Part shown: piece by piece, positions 53,700-62,986 of the stretch
Layout of the letters: each line of letters opens with the position of its first letter
Numbering within the stretch: position 1 is the first letter of the stretch
NCBI GenBank assembly: GCA_964617645.1
Contig: CAZTYE010000004.1
Location: 186,001-250,000, forward strand
Origin: JADJGC01 sp964617645
GTDB taxonomy: Bacteria > Zixibacteria > MSB-5A5 > CAIYYT01
Direction: 5' to 3'
Length of the DNA: 64,000 bases
Translations under genes and position numbers: made by a program
Notes under the pieces: model-generated
Told to the model about the DNA's origin: nothing
Seen by the model: only the letters and a program-made list of their open reading frames with translations
Databases searched by the model: none

Positions 53700-54304
53700 T
53701 ACCGTGTATCCTCTCGCTTCTTCTTCTCATCCGAAATATCGAGTTTTGCCTTCAGGCGCTGCTTCACTTTGGCGCGCGCGATATGCAGATTCGAGCGCAC
53801 CGTCGCCTGCGGGCAATCCATCATCTGGGCGATTTCCTCTTTGGAGTAGCCGTCGACGTCGTGAAGAATGATCGTCGCCCGCTGCTTGGGCGGCAATTCG
53901 GCGATGGCGGCATTGATCAACCCCAGTAACTGCTTGTTCTCCTGTTCATCTTCCGGCGTTTGAATCGAGCGCGATAGTTCGAGTTGGTATCGTCCGGAAT
54001 CCTCGAATTCGTCATCCTCAAGTACGACATACTTCCGCTGGCGCTTGCGGATGATGTCGATGCAGTAGTTTGTCGCGATCTTGAAAACGAAACTGGTGAA
54101 ATTAGCCTCCACCTTAAGCCGGCTGATATTCTTGACCACGCGAACAAAGGTCTCCTGTAAGACCTCGTCGGCTTCGGTATGGTTTCCCAGCATCTGGTAG
54201 GCATGAGCATAAATCCGCTTCTCGAATATCCGTAACAGCTCGTTAAAAGCCACTTCGTCACCGGCTTTGAAACGCTCCACCAGTTCCGAAATGTTCTCGA
54301 TCAC
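53699..54304 (-). CDS. ECF-type RNA polymerase sigma factor
   Basis: A sigma-70-family protein of about 201 residues. Region 2 contains RIYAHAYQMLGNHTEADEVL and FTSFVFKIATNYCIDIIRKR. Region 4 contains LPPKQRATIILHDVDGYSKE and the helix-turn-helix CPQATVRSNLHIARAKVK. Region 3 is missing, as in ECF factors. A GTG start at 54304 is favoured, preceded by GGGG at a usable distance. An ATG at 54397 in the same frame would add 31 residues unlike any sigma factor. The putative anti-sigma gene starts in the stop codon (TAATG). Confidence 0.9.
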   Translation of the reverse strand: MIENISELVERFKAGDEVAFNELLRIFEKRIYAHAYQMLGNHTEADEVLQETFVRVVKNISRLKVEANFTSFVFKIATNYCIDIIRKRQRKYVVLEDDEFEDSGRYQLELSRSIQTPEDEQENKQLLGLINAAIAELPPKQRATIILHDVDGYSKEEIAQMMDCPQATVRSNLHIARAKVKQRLKAKLDISDEKKKREDTR

Positions 54305-54390
54305 GACACCCCAACACTCTCCGACCCAATAGACAGACGGGGTCGGCGGGCAAATGTTTAATGGCCAAAAAAGTCTTCCGCTCCAGCTTA

Positions 54391-54420
54391 TTCTCAACGG
54401 AAGTGATTGTCAATTATAAT
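54391..54420 (+). promoter_or_regulatory. Possible sigma-70 promoter upstream of the TolB-like gene
   Basis: TATAAT at 54415-54420 with TTCTCA at 54391-54396, an 18-base spacer. The -35 element is weak. It lies about 130 bases before the TTG start chosen for the propeller protein. Confidence 0.35.
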
Positions 54421-54552
54421 CTTAACCGATCGTTCAGCCTAATCGCCTTTCTCTCGGATCCCCATCACTTGCGCGCCAAAAATCAATCGACTTGGCAGGC
54501 CTGTCGATGTATAAATGATAAGTTGTTATTGAGTTCGGAAAGGAAGGACGAT

Positions 54553-55524
54553 TTGGGTTTCATTCGGTTATCGGCTATCGGCTCGCTTGTCATACTGCTG
54601 TGCGCTTCAGCTTCGGCCCAGTTCGAGAAAGAGGCCGGAAAAATCATTGTCCGCAATGGCTTCGCTCCTAATGCCGCCGGTCCGGGCAAGGTCGCTTTTC
54701 TTCGGGCCGACCCAAAGATCCCCGGCGCCCCGATAGAGCTGTTCACACTTGACTTGGCCAGCGGCAAGGAATCCCGTCTTCTGCCCGGCGTCGATATCGG
54801 CCAGGTCCCCGGATTCACCTATGCATTCTCCCCTAGCGGAAAGGAGTTTGTCCTGCCGCAATTGTCGAAGGGGATGTGGGAAATCGCCAAGTACCGCGTC
54901 GGCGAACGCGAACCGGTCATTGTGAGCAAACTTGCCGACCACCGGGTCTTGATCGGCGAGGCGGAACGTGAGAATCTCGGACTGACTCCCGATCGCGAGC
55001 AGTCGATCGGCGATTTGACTTGGTCGCCGTCAGGAAATCGCCTGCTCTTCACATTCATGCGTCTGCGCAAGAACGCCATCTGGTGGATCGACCTTGCGAG
55101 CGGCAACACCCGCCAGGCAACACCGGACCTCTATGGCTATTATGGCTCGTTCCATCCCAATGACGATTTGTTTGTTTACACGGAAAACTTCAACAAACCC
55201 GACGTCGGCGCCGACCAAGACCTTGTCCTGCGCTCGATTTCCACCGGCAAAGAAGACACCCTCACGGGCGGACCCGCCCACGATTTCGCCGGACGAATCT
55301 CGCCGGACGGCAAATACATCGTGTTTAATCGCACGGTTGGAGGATCGAACAACGTGTTTGTGATGAACCTCGCCACCCGCCAAGTCAAAGCCCAGACTAA
55401 CGTCACGAACGGCAAACAGTGCGCATTTCCGGTCTGGTCGCCGGACGGCAAACGGATTTTCTTTCAGGGAAACGGCTTCGGGAAAGAGGTTGTGGTCTTT
55501 GTGCGGGAGTTCACACCGTTCTAA
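54553..55524 (+). CDS. Secreted TolB-like beta-propeller protein
   Basis: A 323-residue exported protein. Signal peptide at about 1-22 (LSAIGSLVILLCASASAQ). Several PD40/TolB propeller blades follow, each marked by a W/F-SP-x-G motif: YAFSPSGKEFVLP, LTWSPSGNRLLF, FAGRISPDGKYIVF and PVWSPDGKRIFF. The TTG start at 54553 is chosen because GGAAGGA lies four bases before it and the signal peptide then begins at once. The same frame is open back to an ATG at 54361, but that would put 64 odd residues in front of the signal. Divergent from the ECF sigma gene. Binding partner unknown. Confidence 0.82.
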   Translation: MGFIRLSAIGSLVILLCASASAQFEKEAGKIIVRNGFAPNAAGPGKVAFLRADPKIPGAPIELFTLDLASGKESRLLPGVDIGQVPGFTYAFSPSGKEFVLPQLSKGMWEIAKYRVGEREPVIVSKLADHRVLIGEAERENLGLTPDREQSIGDLTWSPSGNRLLFTFMRLRKNAIWWIDLASGNTRQATPDLYGYYGSFHPNDDLFVYTENFNKPDVGADQDLVLRSISTGKEDTLTGGPAHDFAGRISPDGKYIVFNRTVGGSNNVFVMNLATRQVKAQTNVTNGKQCAFPVWSPDGKRIFFQGNGFGKEVVVFVREFTPF

Positions 55525-55552
55525 GCTGCAAAGTCGAGCTACCTCAATGTCG

Positions 55553-55586
55553 CGCCGTCAGGATTTAACCCTGACGGCGTTTGTGT
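55553..55586 (+). terminator. Rho-independent terminator of the TolB-like gene
   Basis: CGCCGTCAGG (55553-55562) pairs perfectly with CCTGACGGCG (55570-55579) around a seven-base loop. A T-rich run TTTGTGT follows. It is 28 bases after the stop. Confidence 0.75.
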
Positions 55587-55721
55587 GTCGGGTCGTCGCC
55601 GCCATGAACAAACCGCAGCGGCATTGTTTTTGTTGACTGCTGGTGGCGGGCGACTAAGTTTCGCAACACTGAAACTCAAGACAGTGATATCTGATTCGAG
55701 ACCCATTTCCCGGGAGAGAAA

Positions 55722-56339
55722 ATGGAAAACATCGGTCGCGCTTTTGGCTACATGTTCGAGGATAGGGACTGGTTGATGAAAATCCTCATCGGCGGCGCCT
55801 TCGTTTTGCTGTCGTGTATCCTAATCGGCATTCCCTTCTTGCTCGGTTACTTCTTAGTCGCTATCCGCAATGCCTCAGACGGCAAGCCGGTGCCGTTGCC
55901 GGCGTGGGACAATTTGGGCGACAAGTTTGTTCAAGGAATCATGTTTCTGGTAGTGATCATCATCTGGATGGTGCCGCTTTTCATCGTGAACTTTCTGCTG
56001 AGTTTCATCTTCTGCATCGGTTGGCTGATCTCGATCGCGATCAGTCTGCTGTTTGCGCTGGCGTTGCCCTACATCTACGTTCGCTTCGCGCGCTCGGGCA
56101 GCATCGGAGATGCGTTGGACTTTTCCGGAATCGTCGCGTTCGTGCAGAAGAACTTTGTGAATTTGTTGCTCGTCGTTCTGATCGGCATAGCGCTGGCGAT
56201 CGTCGCATCGCTCGGTGTTCTCGCGCTGCTGATCGGCTATCTGTTCACGTCGTTCTGGGCGATGCTCGGCAACGCCTATCTCTACGGTGAGGTTTGGCGC
56301 GTCAGCGAACAATCCAAGGCGGTGACGCCGCAACCGTAG
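55722..56339 (+). CDS. DUF4013-family membrane protein
   Basis: A 205-residue integral membrane protein with about five hydrophobic segments (about 20-48, 72-95, 95-115, 140-165, 165-190). The opening ENIGRAFGYMFEDRDWLMKI and the segment LLGYFLVAIRNASDGKPVPLPAWD match the DUF4013 family. GGGAGAGAAA before the ATG gives a clear start. The following gene begins two bases after this stop. The biochemical role of the family is not known. Confidence 0.82.
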   Translation: MENIGRAFGYMFEDRDWLMKILIGGAFVLLSCILIGIPFLLGYFLVAIRNASDGKPVPLPAWDNLGDKFVQGIMFLVVIIIWMVPLFIVNFLLSFIFCIGWLISIAISLLFALALPYIYVRFARSGSIGDALDFSGIVAFVQKNFVNLLLVVLIGIALAIVASLGVLALLIGYLFTSFWAMLGNAYLYGEVWRVSEQSKAVTPQP

Positions 56340-56340
56340 A

Positions 56341-56820
56341 GTGACGCTTCAAGCCCAAAGGCGCGCGCTGGCAAGCTTGCCGATGATTGTCGTCGGCGTT
56401 TACTCTCTCGGCGGTATTAGCGTGCCGCTGCTCGATGCTGCCAATCTGCATGGAGCAGCGGCTTTTTTGTCTGACGTCTACAGCCACACTTGTCATCAAA
56501 TTCCGGAACGGACCTTCTCGGTTGCCAATACGCCGTTTGCCTTTTGTGCGCGCTGCACCGGCTATTTTGGAGCTATGTTCAGCGCCGCTGCGCTGGTGTT
56601 GCTCTGGCGCAGCCCGCGAATGCCTCTATTTGCTCTCTTGGCTTCGCAAATTCCAATGCTCGTCGATGTGATCTTCGATTTGAGCGCTCGAGCCGCAAGT
56701 CCCAATCTCTGGCGTTCTCTGTTTGGCGCTCTCAGCGGCGCCGCATTGGCGCTCTGGATCTATCCCCGCTTTCTGCGTGCGCTTGACGAGCAACTTGCCG
56801 AATCGCCGCCGAAACCGTAG
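56341..56820 (+). CDS. DUF2085-family membrane protein
   Basis: A 159-residue membrane protein with three or four helices. It contains HTCHQIPERTF and FAFCARCTGYFGAMF, the Cys/His signature of DUF2085, which may bind a metal or form a redox pair. The GTG start at 56341 is two bases after the preceding stop, so the two membrane proteins are coexpressed. recN follows after eight bases. Function unknown. Confidence 0.82.
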   Translation: MTLQAQRRALASLPMIVVGVYSLGGISVPLLDAANLHGAAAFLSDVYSHTCHQIPERTFSVANTPFAFCARCTGYFGAMFSAAALVLLWRSPRMPLFALLASQIPMLVDVIFDLSARAASPNLWRSLFGALSGAALALWIYPRFLRALDEQLAESPPKP

Positions 56821-56828
56821 ATTGCGGC

Positions 56829-58532
56829 GTGATCACCCTCTCCCGTTTAGCCCTCAAAAATTTCGCGGTCGTTTCGCAACTGGAGATCGAACTCTCTCGC
56901 GGCCTGACCGTCATCACCGGCGAAACCGGCGCCGGCAAATCGCTGATCGTCGGTGCCATCAGCTTGCTCATGGGCGAACGCGGTCGCAGCGAGTATCTCC
57001 GCAGCGGTGCGACTCATGCCGCCATCGAAGGAACCTTCTGCGGTGATTTCCGGCCGCTCAAAGCGATCCTCTCCGAGGAAGACATCGAGATTGGCGAGGA
57101 CGAGTTTACGATCACTCGCGAGCTGCACGCCGACGGCAAGAATCGCTGCCTGATGAACGACCAGCGCGTCGGTCTCGGCTTGCTCAAAAAACTGGGCGAA
57201 CGGATCGGCGATCTGCACGGCCAGCATCAGCATCAGTGGCTCCTCGAACCCGAACGGCACCTCTGGTTTCTCGATCGCTATGCGGGATACGGCGAGGATT
57301 ACCAATCGTATCGCGCTGCCCTTGACTCGTACCGCGCCGCCAAAGCGCGACTTGATCTGCTCACTCGCAAACTCGCGGACGCTCGCGAAAAACACGAATT
57401 GCAGCGATTTCAACTCGACGAAATCGACAAAGCCGCGCTGCGCTTGGGCGAAGAGGAAGAACTCGAAACCGAGCAAAAGCAACTGGAGAACGTGCTGCGC
57501 ATCAAGACCGCGCTGCAAGCCGTAGTCGACGCGATCGAGCAGGACGGCGGCGCTGCCGCACTTACCACCGAGATGCTTCGACACCTGCGCGGCATTGGCG
57601 ATGCTTTCGCGCCGGCCGCCGAGTCTTCCAAAGAACTTGAGTCCGTGAAAATCAGTCTTGCCGAGACGGCGCGTTCTCTGTCATCGACTATCGCGCGACT
57701 GGCGGAAAATCCATTGCGCCTGGAACAGATCGGCGAACGGCTCGCGGAAATCTACAAGCTCAAGCGCAAATACGGCGGCAGCGTGGCCGCGACGCTCGAA
57801 TTCGCCGCCGAAATTCGCTCTCAGCTCGACTCCGGAGCTGAATTGCAAACCGAGCACCGGAGCCTCATCGTGCAACTTGACCCACTCCGGCGCGACGCGC
57901 TGAACGCCGCCAACCGGCTCCAGCAATCGCGCGAGACGGCGGCGGTCAAACTCGCCAAGGCGATGAAAAAACAACTGGGCGAACTGGGGCTGACCAAGTC
58001 CGAGTTCGGCGTTCAATTCGCGATGAACAATTCCGGCGACGAAATCGAATTTGATGGCATTTTCTCTCGCCTCGCCGATCACGGCCCGCAGACCGCCGAA
58101 TTTCTTTTCAACGCCAATGTCGGCGAAACCCCCAAACCGCTCGCTCAGGTCGCCTCCGGCGGCGAGATCAGCCGCGTGATGCTCGCGCTCAAGTCGCTGA
58201 TCGCCGGCAACGACCGTGTCGACTTGCTTGTGTTTGATGAAATCGATTCCGGAATCGGCGGCGAGACTGCGCTTTTGGTCGGCCGCAAACTGCGCGAGTT
58301 GGCCCGCAAGCAGCAGGTGATCGCCATCACTCACTTGCAGCAGATCGCATCTTTCGCCGACACCCACCTCAAGGCCATCAAGCGCGAAATCAAGGGCCGG
58401 GTCGAATCCGAACTTATTCCACTATCGCGTGACGAACGCATCGTCGAACTCGGCCGCATGATCTCCGGCGGCGCCTTCGGCGAGGTCGAACGCAAGGCCG
58501 CCGAAAAGCTGCTCCGGCAAGCCGCCGAGTAA
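56829..58532 (+). CDS. recN: DNA repair protein RecN
   Basis: A 567-residue SMC-like ATPase acting in double-strand-break repair. The N-terminal head has RLALKNFAVVSQLEIE and Walker A GETGAGKS. Two coiled-coil arms occupy about 150-370. The C-terminal head has the signature ASGGEISRVMLALK and Walker B DLLVFDEIDSGIGG, then the H-loop ITHLQQIASFAD. All parts are in place. GTG start, eight bases after the DUF2085 gene. Length is normal for RecN. Confidence 0.96.
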   Translation: MITLSRLALKNFAVVSQLEIELSRGLTVITGETGAGKSLIVGAISLLMGERGRSEYLRSGATHAAIEGTFCGDFRPLKAILSEEDIEIGEDEFTITRELHADGKNRCLMNDQRVGLGLLKKLGERIGDLHGQHQHQWLLEPERHLWFLDRYAGYGEDYQSYRAALDSYRAAKARLDLLTRKLADAREKHELQRFQLDEIDKAALRLGEEEELETEQKQLENVLRIKTALQAVVDAIEQDGGAAALTTEMLRHLRGIGDAFAPAAESSKELESVKISLAETARSLSSTIARLAENPLRLEQIGERLAEIYKLKRKYGGSVAATLEFAAEIRSQLDSGAELQTEHRSLIVQLDPLRRDALNAANRLQQSRETAAVKLAKAMKKQLGELGLTKSEFGVQFAMNNSGDEIEFDGIFSRLADHGPQTAEFLFNANVGETPKPLAQVASGGEISRVMLALKSLIAGNDRVDLLVFDEIDSGIGGETALLVGRKLRELARKQQVIAITHLQQIASFADTHLKAIKREIKGRVESELIPLSRDERIVELGRMISGGAFGEVERKAAEKLLRQAAE

Positions 58533-58626
58533 GATCAGCCTCGAGTCTGACACTCGGAAGTTTTATCTTGCGACCTCAATTACTACTTGATACCTTCGCG
58601 GCAAAGTTGGTCTGAGGGAGATACTT

Positions 58627-59931
58627 ATGCCGAAGATTGCTCAGTGCCTGGCCCGCGAAATTCTCGACAGCCGTGGCAATCCTACCGTTGAAGTTGACGT
58701 CCTTCTCGATGACGGATCTTTCGGTCGCGCCGCCGTCCCGTCCGGGGCATCCACCGGCTCAAACGAAGCTCTCGAATTACGCGATGGCGACAAGAAGCGC
58801 TATCTCGGCAAAGGCGTGCTAAAGGCCGTGGCCAATGTCAATGACAAGATCGCTCCGGCGATCAGAGAAGAGGGCATCGACGTCACTAACCAGCGCGAAG
58901 TCGATCAGTTCATGCTCGCCCTCGACGGCACTCCCGAAAAGAAGATTCTCGGCGCCAACGCCATTCTCGGCGTGTCACTGGCCGTCTGCAAGGCCGCTGC
59001 TTCCTATACCATGCAACCTCTGTTCCGGTATGTCGGTGGCTCCAACGCCCGCACCCTGCCGGTGCCGATGATGAACATCCTCAACGGCGGCAAGCACGCC
59101 GACAACAAAGTCGACTTGCAGGAATTCATGATCATGCCGGTCGGCGCGGAGACATTCGCCGAAGCCCTTCGCATGGGCGCCGAGGTGTTTCATGCCCTCA
59201 AGGGCGTGCTGCATGGCAAGGGCTACAACACGGCGGTCGGCGACGAAGGCGGATTCGCGCCCGATCTCAAATCGAATCGCGAGGCGCTCGACGTGATCTC
59301 CGAGGCCGTCGCCAAAGCCGCCTACAAGCTCGGCGCCGATATCATGTTCGCCCTCGATCCGGCGGCATCCGAATTTTACGATAAGAAAACGAAGAAGTAC
59401 GTCCTCGCCGGCGAAAATCGCAGCCTGACCACCGAAGAGATGGTGTCGTACTACAAGACCCTCGCTAAGGACTTCCCGATCGTCTCAATCGAGGACGGCC
59501 TCGCCGAGCACGACTGGGAGGGATTCAAGCATCTCACCGCCGAAGTCGGCGACAAGGTGCAGATCGTCGGCGACGATTTGTTCGTGACCAATCCGCGTTT
59601 TTTAGATCGCGGCATTCACGAGAAAGCCGCCAATTCGATTTTGATCAAACTCAATCAGATCGGCTCGCTCTCCGAAACGCTCGATACCGTGCAGATGGCC
59701 AACCGCGCCGGTTTCACGGCGGTCATTTCGCATCGCTCCGGCGAAACCGAAGACACCACGATCGCCGACATCGCCGTGGCCGTGAATGCCGGGCAGATCA
59801 AAACCGGCTCGCTCTGCCGCACCGATCGCGTTGCGAAATACAATCGTTTGCTACGTATTGAAGAAGAACTCGATGCGATGGCCGAGTATCCCGGCAAAAG
59901 CGCGTTTTTCAACCTCAAAGCCTTGAAGTAG
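58627..59931 (+). CDS. eno: Enolase
   Basis: A 434-residue glycolytic enzyme converting 2-phosphoglycerate to phosphoenolpyruvate. The opening AREILDSRGNPTVEVDV and the loop VPSGASTGSNEALELRDGD are present. Metal-ligand segments ALDPAASEFY and SIEDGLAEHDW, the catalytic Lys in LIKLNQIGSLSE, and SHRSGETEDTTIAD follow. GAGGGAG precedes the ATG. It leads the small ftsB-like gene eight bases downstream, an order (eno-ftsB) found in many bacteria. Confidence 0.98.
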   Translation: MPKIAQCLAREILDSRGNPTVEVDVLLDDGSFGRAAVPSGASTGSNEALELRDGDKKRYLGKGVLKAVANVNDKIAPAIREEGIDVTNQREVDQFMLALDGTPEKKILGANAILGVSLAVCKAAASYTMQPLFRYVGGSNARTLPVPMMNILNGGKHADNKVDLQEFMIMPVGAETFAEALRMGAEVFHALKGVLHGKGYNTAVGDEGGFAPDLKSNREALDVISEAVAKAAYKLGADIMFALDPAASEFYDKKTKKYVLAGENRSLTTEEMVSYYKTLAKDFPIVSIEDGLAEHDWEGFKHLTAEVGDKVQIVGDDLFVTNPRFLDRGIHEKAANSILIKLNQIGSLSETLDTVQMANRAGFTAVISHRSGETEDTTIADIAVAVNAGQIKTGSLCRTDRVAKYNRLLRIEEELDAMAEYPGKSAFFNLKALK

Positions 59932-59938
59932 ACTTCCG

Positions 59939-60238
59939 ATGCCGATCCGCGAGAACACTAAACTGAAAATGATCCGCGCGCGCGTGATTACGTTTCTTAT
60001 GCTCGCCGTGATTTTGTTGCTCAGCTATCATCTAACCGTCGGGCAGTACGGCTTCATCAACATGATGGAACTCGAAGATCAAATCGCCGACCTCAAAGCC
60101 GAAGAACTCAAACTCAATACGGAACTCGTCGATTTAGAAGTCAAACGCGACCGCCTAAAAACCGACTCGCTCTACATCGAAAAGTTAGCCCGCCAGAACT
60201 ACCACCTTTCTCGCCCCGGCGAGAAGGTGGTGAATTAG
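59939..60238 (+). CDS. ftsB: FtsB/DivIC-type septum formation initiator
   Basis: A 99-residue bitopic protein with one membrane helix at about 14-33 (VITFLMLAVILLLSYHL) and an outer coiled coil at about 40-75 (LEDQIADLKAEELKLN). It ends in the YIEKLARQNYHLSRPGEKV motif typical of FtsB/DivIC. It bridges FtsL and FtsQ in the cell-division complex. Placement right after eno supports the assignment. Confidence 0.9.
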   Translation: MPIRENTKLKMIRARVITFLMLAVILLLSYHLTVGQYGFINMMELEDQIADLKAEELKLNTELVDLEVKRDRLKTDSLYIEKLARQNYHLSRPGEKVVN

Positions 60239-60680
60239 CTCGCGCGCTGTTCAAACCCCGTCGTCACTTCTGAGATCTACCCTTCATCTCCGCGATCAAT
60301 CCGTCATACCCGCTTTCTACCCGTCATTCCCGCGAAGGCGGGAATCCAGCGATCTTGCCCGCGAATTCACACCATCTCGCGCTTCAGCGGGATTCGCGCA
60401 TATCTGTCTCGCCAAGGCAAACGTGGGCGTGGATTTATCCGCGCAATGCGTCAACGGCGCATTCTGACTGTCTCGGTGCGGCGGGTTTTCCGTGTTGCGC
60501 CGCTATCACGGCAAGGGCGACCTGAGGCCGTCGTTTGCAGGCCGGGTTCTTGGAGTGCCTCGCGACGGAAGTCGCGGTGCGATCGCGGAACCCGAAGCGT
60601 CCACACGTGCAACCACAATGGTCGGATTCGTTTGCCACTCGTCGGGCGCCATGTCTCCCCAGCGAACCCGACCAACGGAA
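60239..60680. other. Intergenic region with a REP-like unit
   Basis: About 440 bases between the convergent ftsB-like and Toprim genes. It carries one REP-like palindrome (60322-60351). No gene-like frame with a ribosome binding site is seen. The region marks the switch from housekeeping to more AT-rich accessory DNA. Confidence 0.5.
60322..60351. repeat. REP-like palindromic unit
   Basis: CGTCATTCCCGCGAAGGCGG followed by GAATCCAGCG. The core ATTCCCGC/GCGGGAAT is palindromic. Layout is shared with the unit at 49965-49994. Confidence 0.6.
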
Positions 60681-61571
60681 CTAGTCCGTTTTCATTCGGT
60701 ACAGAAGTTCGCGAATCATCAAATTGGAGGCCATTGCATGCCAATTGGTGCACATCAGAAGTGCGATCTTCACCCTCTCCGGAGTGTCAAGTGTTTTTCC
60801 TTGCTGTTTCGTCCTTGTGTGGGCGCACTTCGCCAGTATATACCACAGATCATCCTCAACAATCATCATCCGTGGTTCGTCATGACGTAAAGCCAACAGT
60901 TGACCAAACGCTTCGTTAAACTCCGCATGATGTTCTCGGCAGCCGTTCTCGTCGAGATAGGACCGCACGAATCCATCTGTGTCGAAGGTCACAGTTGGTA
61001 GCTTTATAGTAAGATGCTTCTCCAAACGAATCCACCTCATATTCAGGCGCAGGAATTCATTCGTGGCCCTCAAGAAGTAGCATAGTTCGAGCACTCCATA
61101 CAAATCCCGCTGAAAGCACTCAAACTGATCACTGGACGCGATACGAAGAGCCTCCCGCGCGAACGAACGAAGCGATTTGTCGCAAAGCGAATAGAGACAC
61201 AGTGATGCGAAGTCCGTTATCAGAAGATGCGAGTTCCGCATGGGATTGCTCAGCGTCAGGCTGAAGTCGCGATCGATAACGCAAGAGACCTTTGATTGGG
61301 ATTGTTCCAGTTCTTTGCATAATGCCGCCGCAAGATGCATTACGCGTTGACGCTGCCCTTCTGTCAGTCCGCAATCTCTGAGATCTTTGGTTGATATTTC
61401 AACTTCATCAATTACTCGTACGCCAACCCCGTCGATAGCATTTTCTGTCAGTAGCGATTTAACAAACCTCGAATCGAACTGACCCTCGACGAATACATCT
61501 CTCAATTGAGGCTCCAGAAAGTACATCGCACAGAGTTCTCTAACTGTTTTGCGGTCTACTCTCGTGCTCAT
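60681..61571 (-). CDS. Toprim/DUF4435-like protein, AriB-like effector of a PARIS-type module
   Basis: A 296-residue protein with a Toprim-like catalytic pattern: Glu29 in VFVEGQFDSRFV and the D-x-D pair Asp100/Asp102 in VSCVIDRDFS. Then come the segments SHLLITDFASLCLYSL and a helical C-terminal half. This is the plan of DUF4435 proteins such as AriB, a nuclease effector released by the AriA ATPase when phage anti-restriction proteins appear. ATG at 61571 has AGGGA upstream; in-frame ATGs at 61577 and 61622 are alternatives. It overlaps the upstream ATPase gene by 32 bases. Family membership is from motif reading, so the exact system type is inferred. Confidence 0.75.
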   Translation of the reverse strand: MSTRVDRKTVRELCAMYFLEPQLRDVFVEGQFDSRFVKSLLTENAIDGVGVRVIDEVEISTKDLRDCGLTEGQRQRVMHLAAALCKELEQSQSKVSCVIDRDFSLTLSNPMRNSHLLITDFASLCLYSLCDKSLRSFAREALRIASSDQFECFQRDLYGVLELCYFLRATNEFLRLNMRWIRLEKHLTIKLPTVTFDTDGFVRSYLDENGCREHHAEFNEAFGQLLALRHDEPRMMIVEDDLWYILAKCAHTRTKQQGKTLDTPERVKIALLMCTNWHAMASNLMIRELLYRMKTD

Positions 61572-62883
61572 CGCCATCCCTGTGAGCTTCAAGCTTGTTG
61601 ACGAATTCTCGCCGACTAGCAATCATCTCAATCGAGTGAGTTGCAATGATGACTTGACAACCACTTGACCTCAACAAGCGGAGTAATCCCTCTAACAGTT
61701 TTCGCTGCCACTTGACGTTCAAGGAGATTTCAGGCTCATCTATCATGAATATGGTTGGCTTCTCGTAACTAGAGACGATCGCACAGAACAAAAGGAGCAA
61801 GTGCTTCTCGCCTGAAGATAGGGCCGTTGGCTTTAGCCTCTGGCCGTCTTCAGTTTCGATTACCAATCCACTTCCAAGAGTAAGTGTTACGCGTTTATCA
61901 ATGAACATCCCGTTAATCAACGATGCAAAGGTGTCCATCCACTCCGCTATCAACTCCAATTCACTGAACCGGCTCTCCTCTGTTTTGACATACGATTCGA
62001 CGACTTGAAGCATGAACTTCCTTGATGCTGATGGAGCCTCTGCGAGTCTTTTCGATATCATGCTAACGTCGATGGGCTGGTGTAGCCCGAATGACTTTAA
62101 GCGCCTGCTCCGATCCTCCAACGATCTGAGTCGTGACTCCAATGCGATGCCAAGCCCTCCTTCGCTATCATGCTGTTGAGCTTTGATAGCAATCATCGAT
62201 TCTAGAATCTCCACATACGACGAAACAGATGAAGAAAGTCCCCAGTTGACTTTGTCAATGAACTGATCTCTAATTGCCCGCTCTGTTATTGAGATTGCTG
62301 TCTCAAGAGCTTCCTGAAGGCGACTACGCCTCACTGGCTCAGATAGAAAGCCCGAGGCTCGCGATCTCACACTTGTACTCAAGTAGTCTATGTTCCCAAG
62401 GACCTCCCTCTCGTGTGTTATAAACACCAATGAGAAGTCCAGGGACCTGATTAGCTTCAGCAAGATATCCAACTCGGAAGTGGCCTCCAATTTCTGATCC
62501 GCAGAAAATGTCGCTTCCGCTTCTATGTCTGCTTCTTGTGGTCTCTCCATGAATAGCGAGAAGTCACCCATGGTGGCATTCGAGCGGCGCACGCCGACAA
62601 TTATTCGATTTGAGAGTGAGACGCCGAAATAGGTGAACGGTATTGCTCCAATCTTTTCCAGGTCGCTACCGTCATGCTTCGCTGAGAGTGTATGGTATAG
62701 AAGGCTGAGAATTGTTGTCTTTCCACAACCGTTGTCGCCATAGAGGATGCCAGTAGCTAAGTTTGGTCGGTCATCCTGCCTGCGGAAGTCAATTGAATAG
62801 CTGTACCTGCCGAAGAGACTTCTGACTTTCACTCGTTCGACGAAGTTCCGTACCATTCTCTTCGAATTACTTTCTTCGCTCAT
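61540..62883 (-). CDS. ABC/AAA-type ATPase, AriA-like sensor of a PARIS-type module
   Basis: A 447-residue P-loop ATPase of the AAA_15/AAA_21 (SMC-like, OLD-related) kind. Walker A GDNGCGKTT is at 49-57, the ABC signature ALSSGEKHLLLLF at about 354-366, Walker B IFMIDEPEISLN at about 378-389 and the H-loop IATHSIEM at about 413-420. A helical insertion lies between. It lacks its own Toprim domain; the Toprim is the separate overlapping next gene, as in PARIS AriA/AriB and unlike fused OLD or GajA. The start at 62883 (MSEESN) is preceded by GAGG. It is more AT-rich than glyS and eno on either side. Confidence 0.82.
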   Translation of the reverse strand: MSEESNSKRMVRNFVERVKVRSLFGRYSYSIDFRRQDDRPNLATGILYGDNGCGKTTILSLLYHTLSAKHDGSDLEKIGAIPFTYFGVSLSNRIIVGVRRSNATMGDFSLFMERPQEADIEAEATFSADQKLEATSELDILLKLIRSLDFSLVFITHEREVLGNIDYLSTSVRSRASGFLSEPVRRSRLQEALETAISITERAIRDQFIDKVNWGLSSSVSSYVEILESMIAIKAQQHDSEGGLGIALESRLRSLEDRSRRLKSFGLHQPIDVSMISKRLAEAPSASRKFMLQVVESYVKTEESRFSELELIAEWMDTFASLINGMFIDKRVTLTLGSGLVIETEDGQRLKPTALSSGEKHLLLLFCAIVSSYEKPTIFMIDEPEISLNVKWQRKLLEGLLRLLRSSGCQVIIATHSIEMIASRREFVNKLEAHRDGDEHESRPQNS

Positions 62884-62986
62884 AGCTTTACGCCTCAGGC
62901 TAGGTTGAAGTGTTCTTACAGGACAACTACTCAATGGCCACGAGTGGGGTCTCACCCCCCCACCCTACACGAATTCGCATCCGCCT

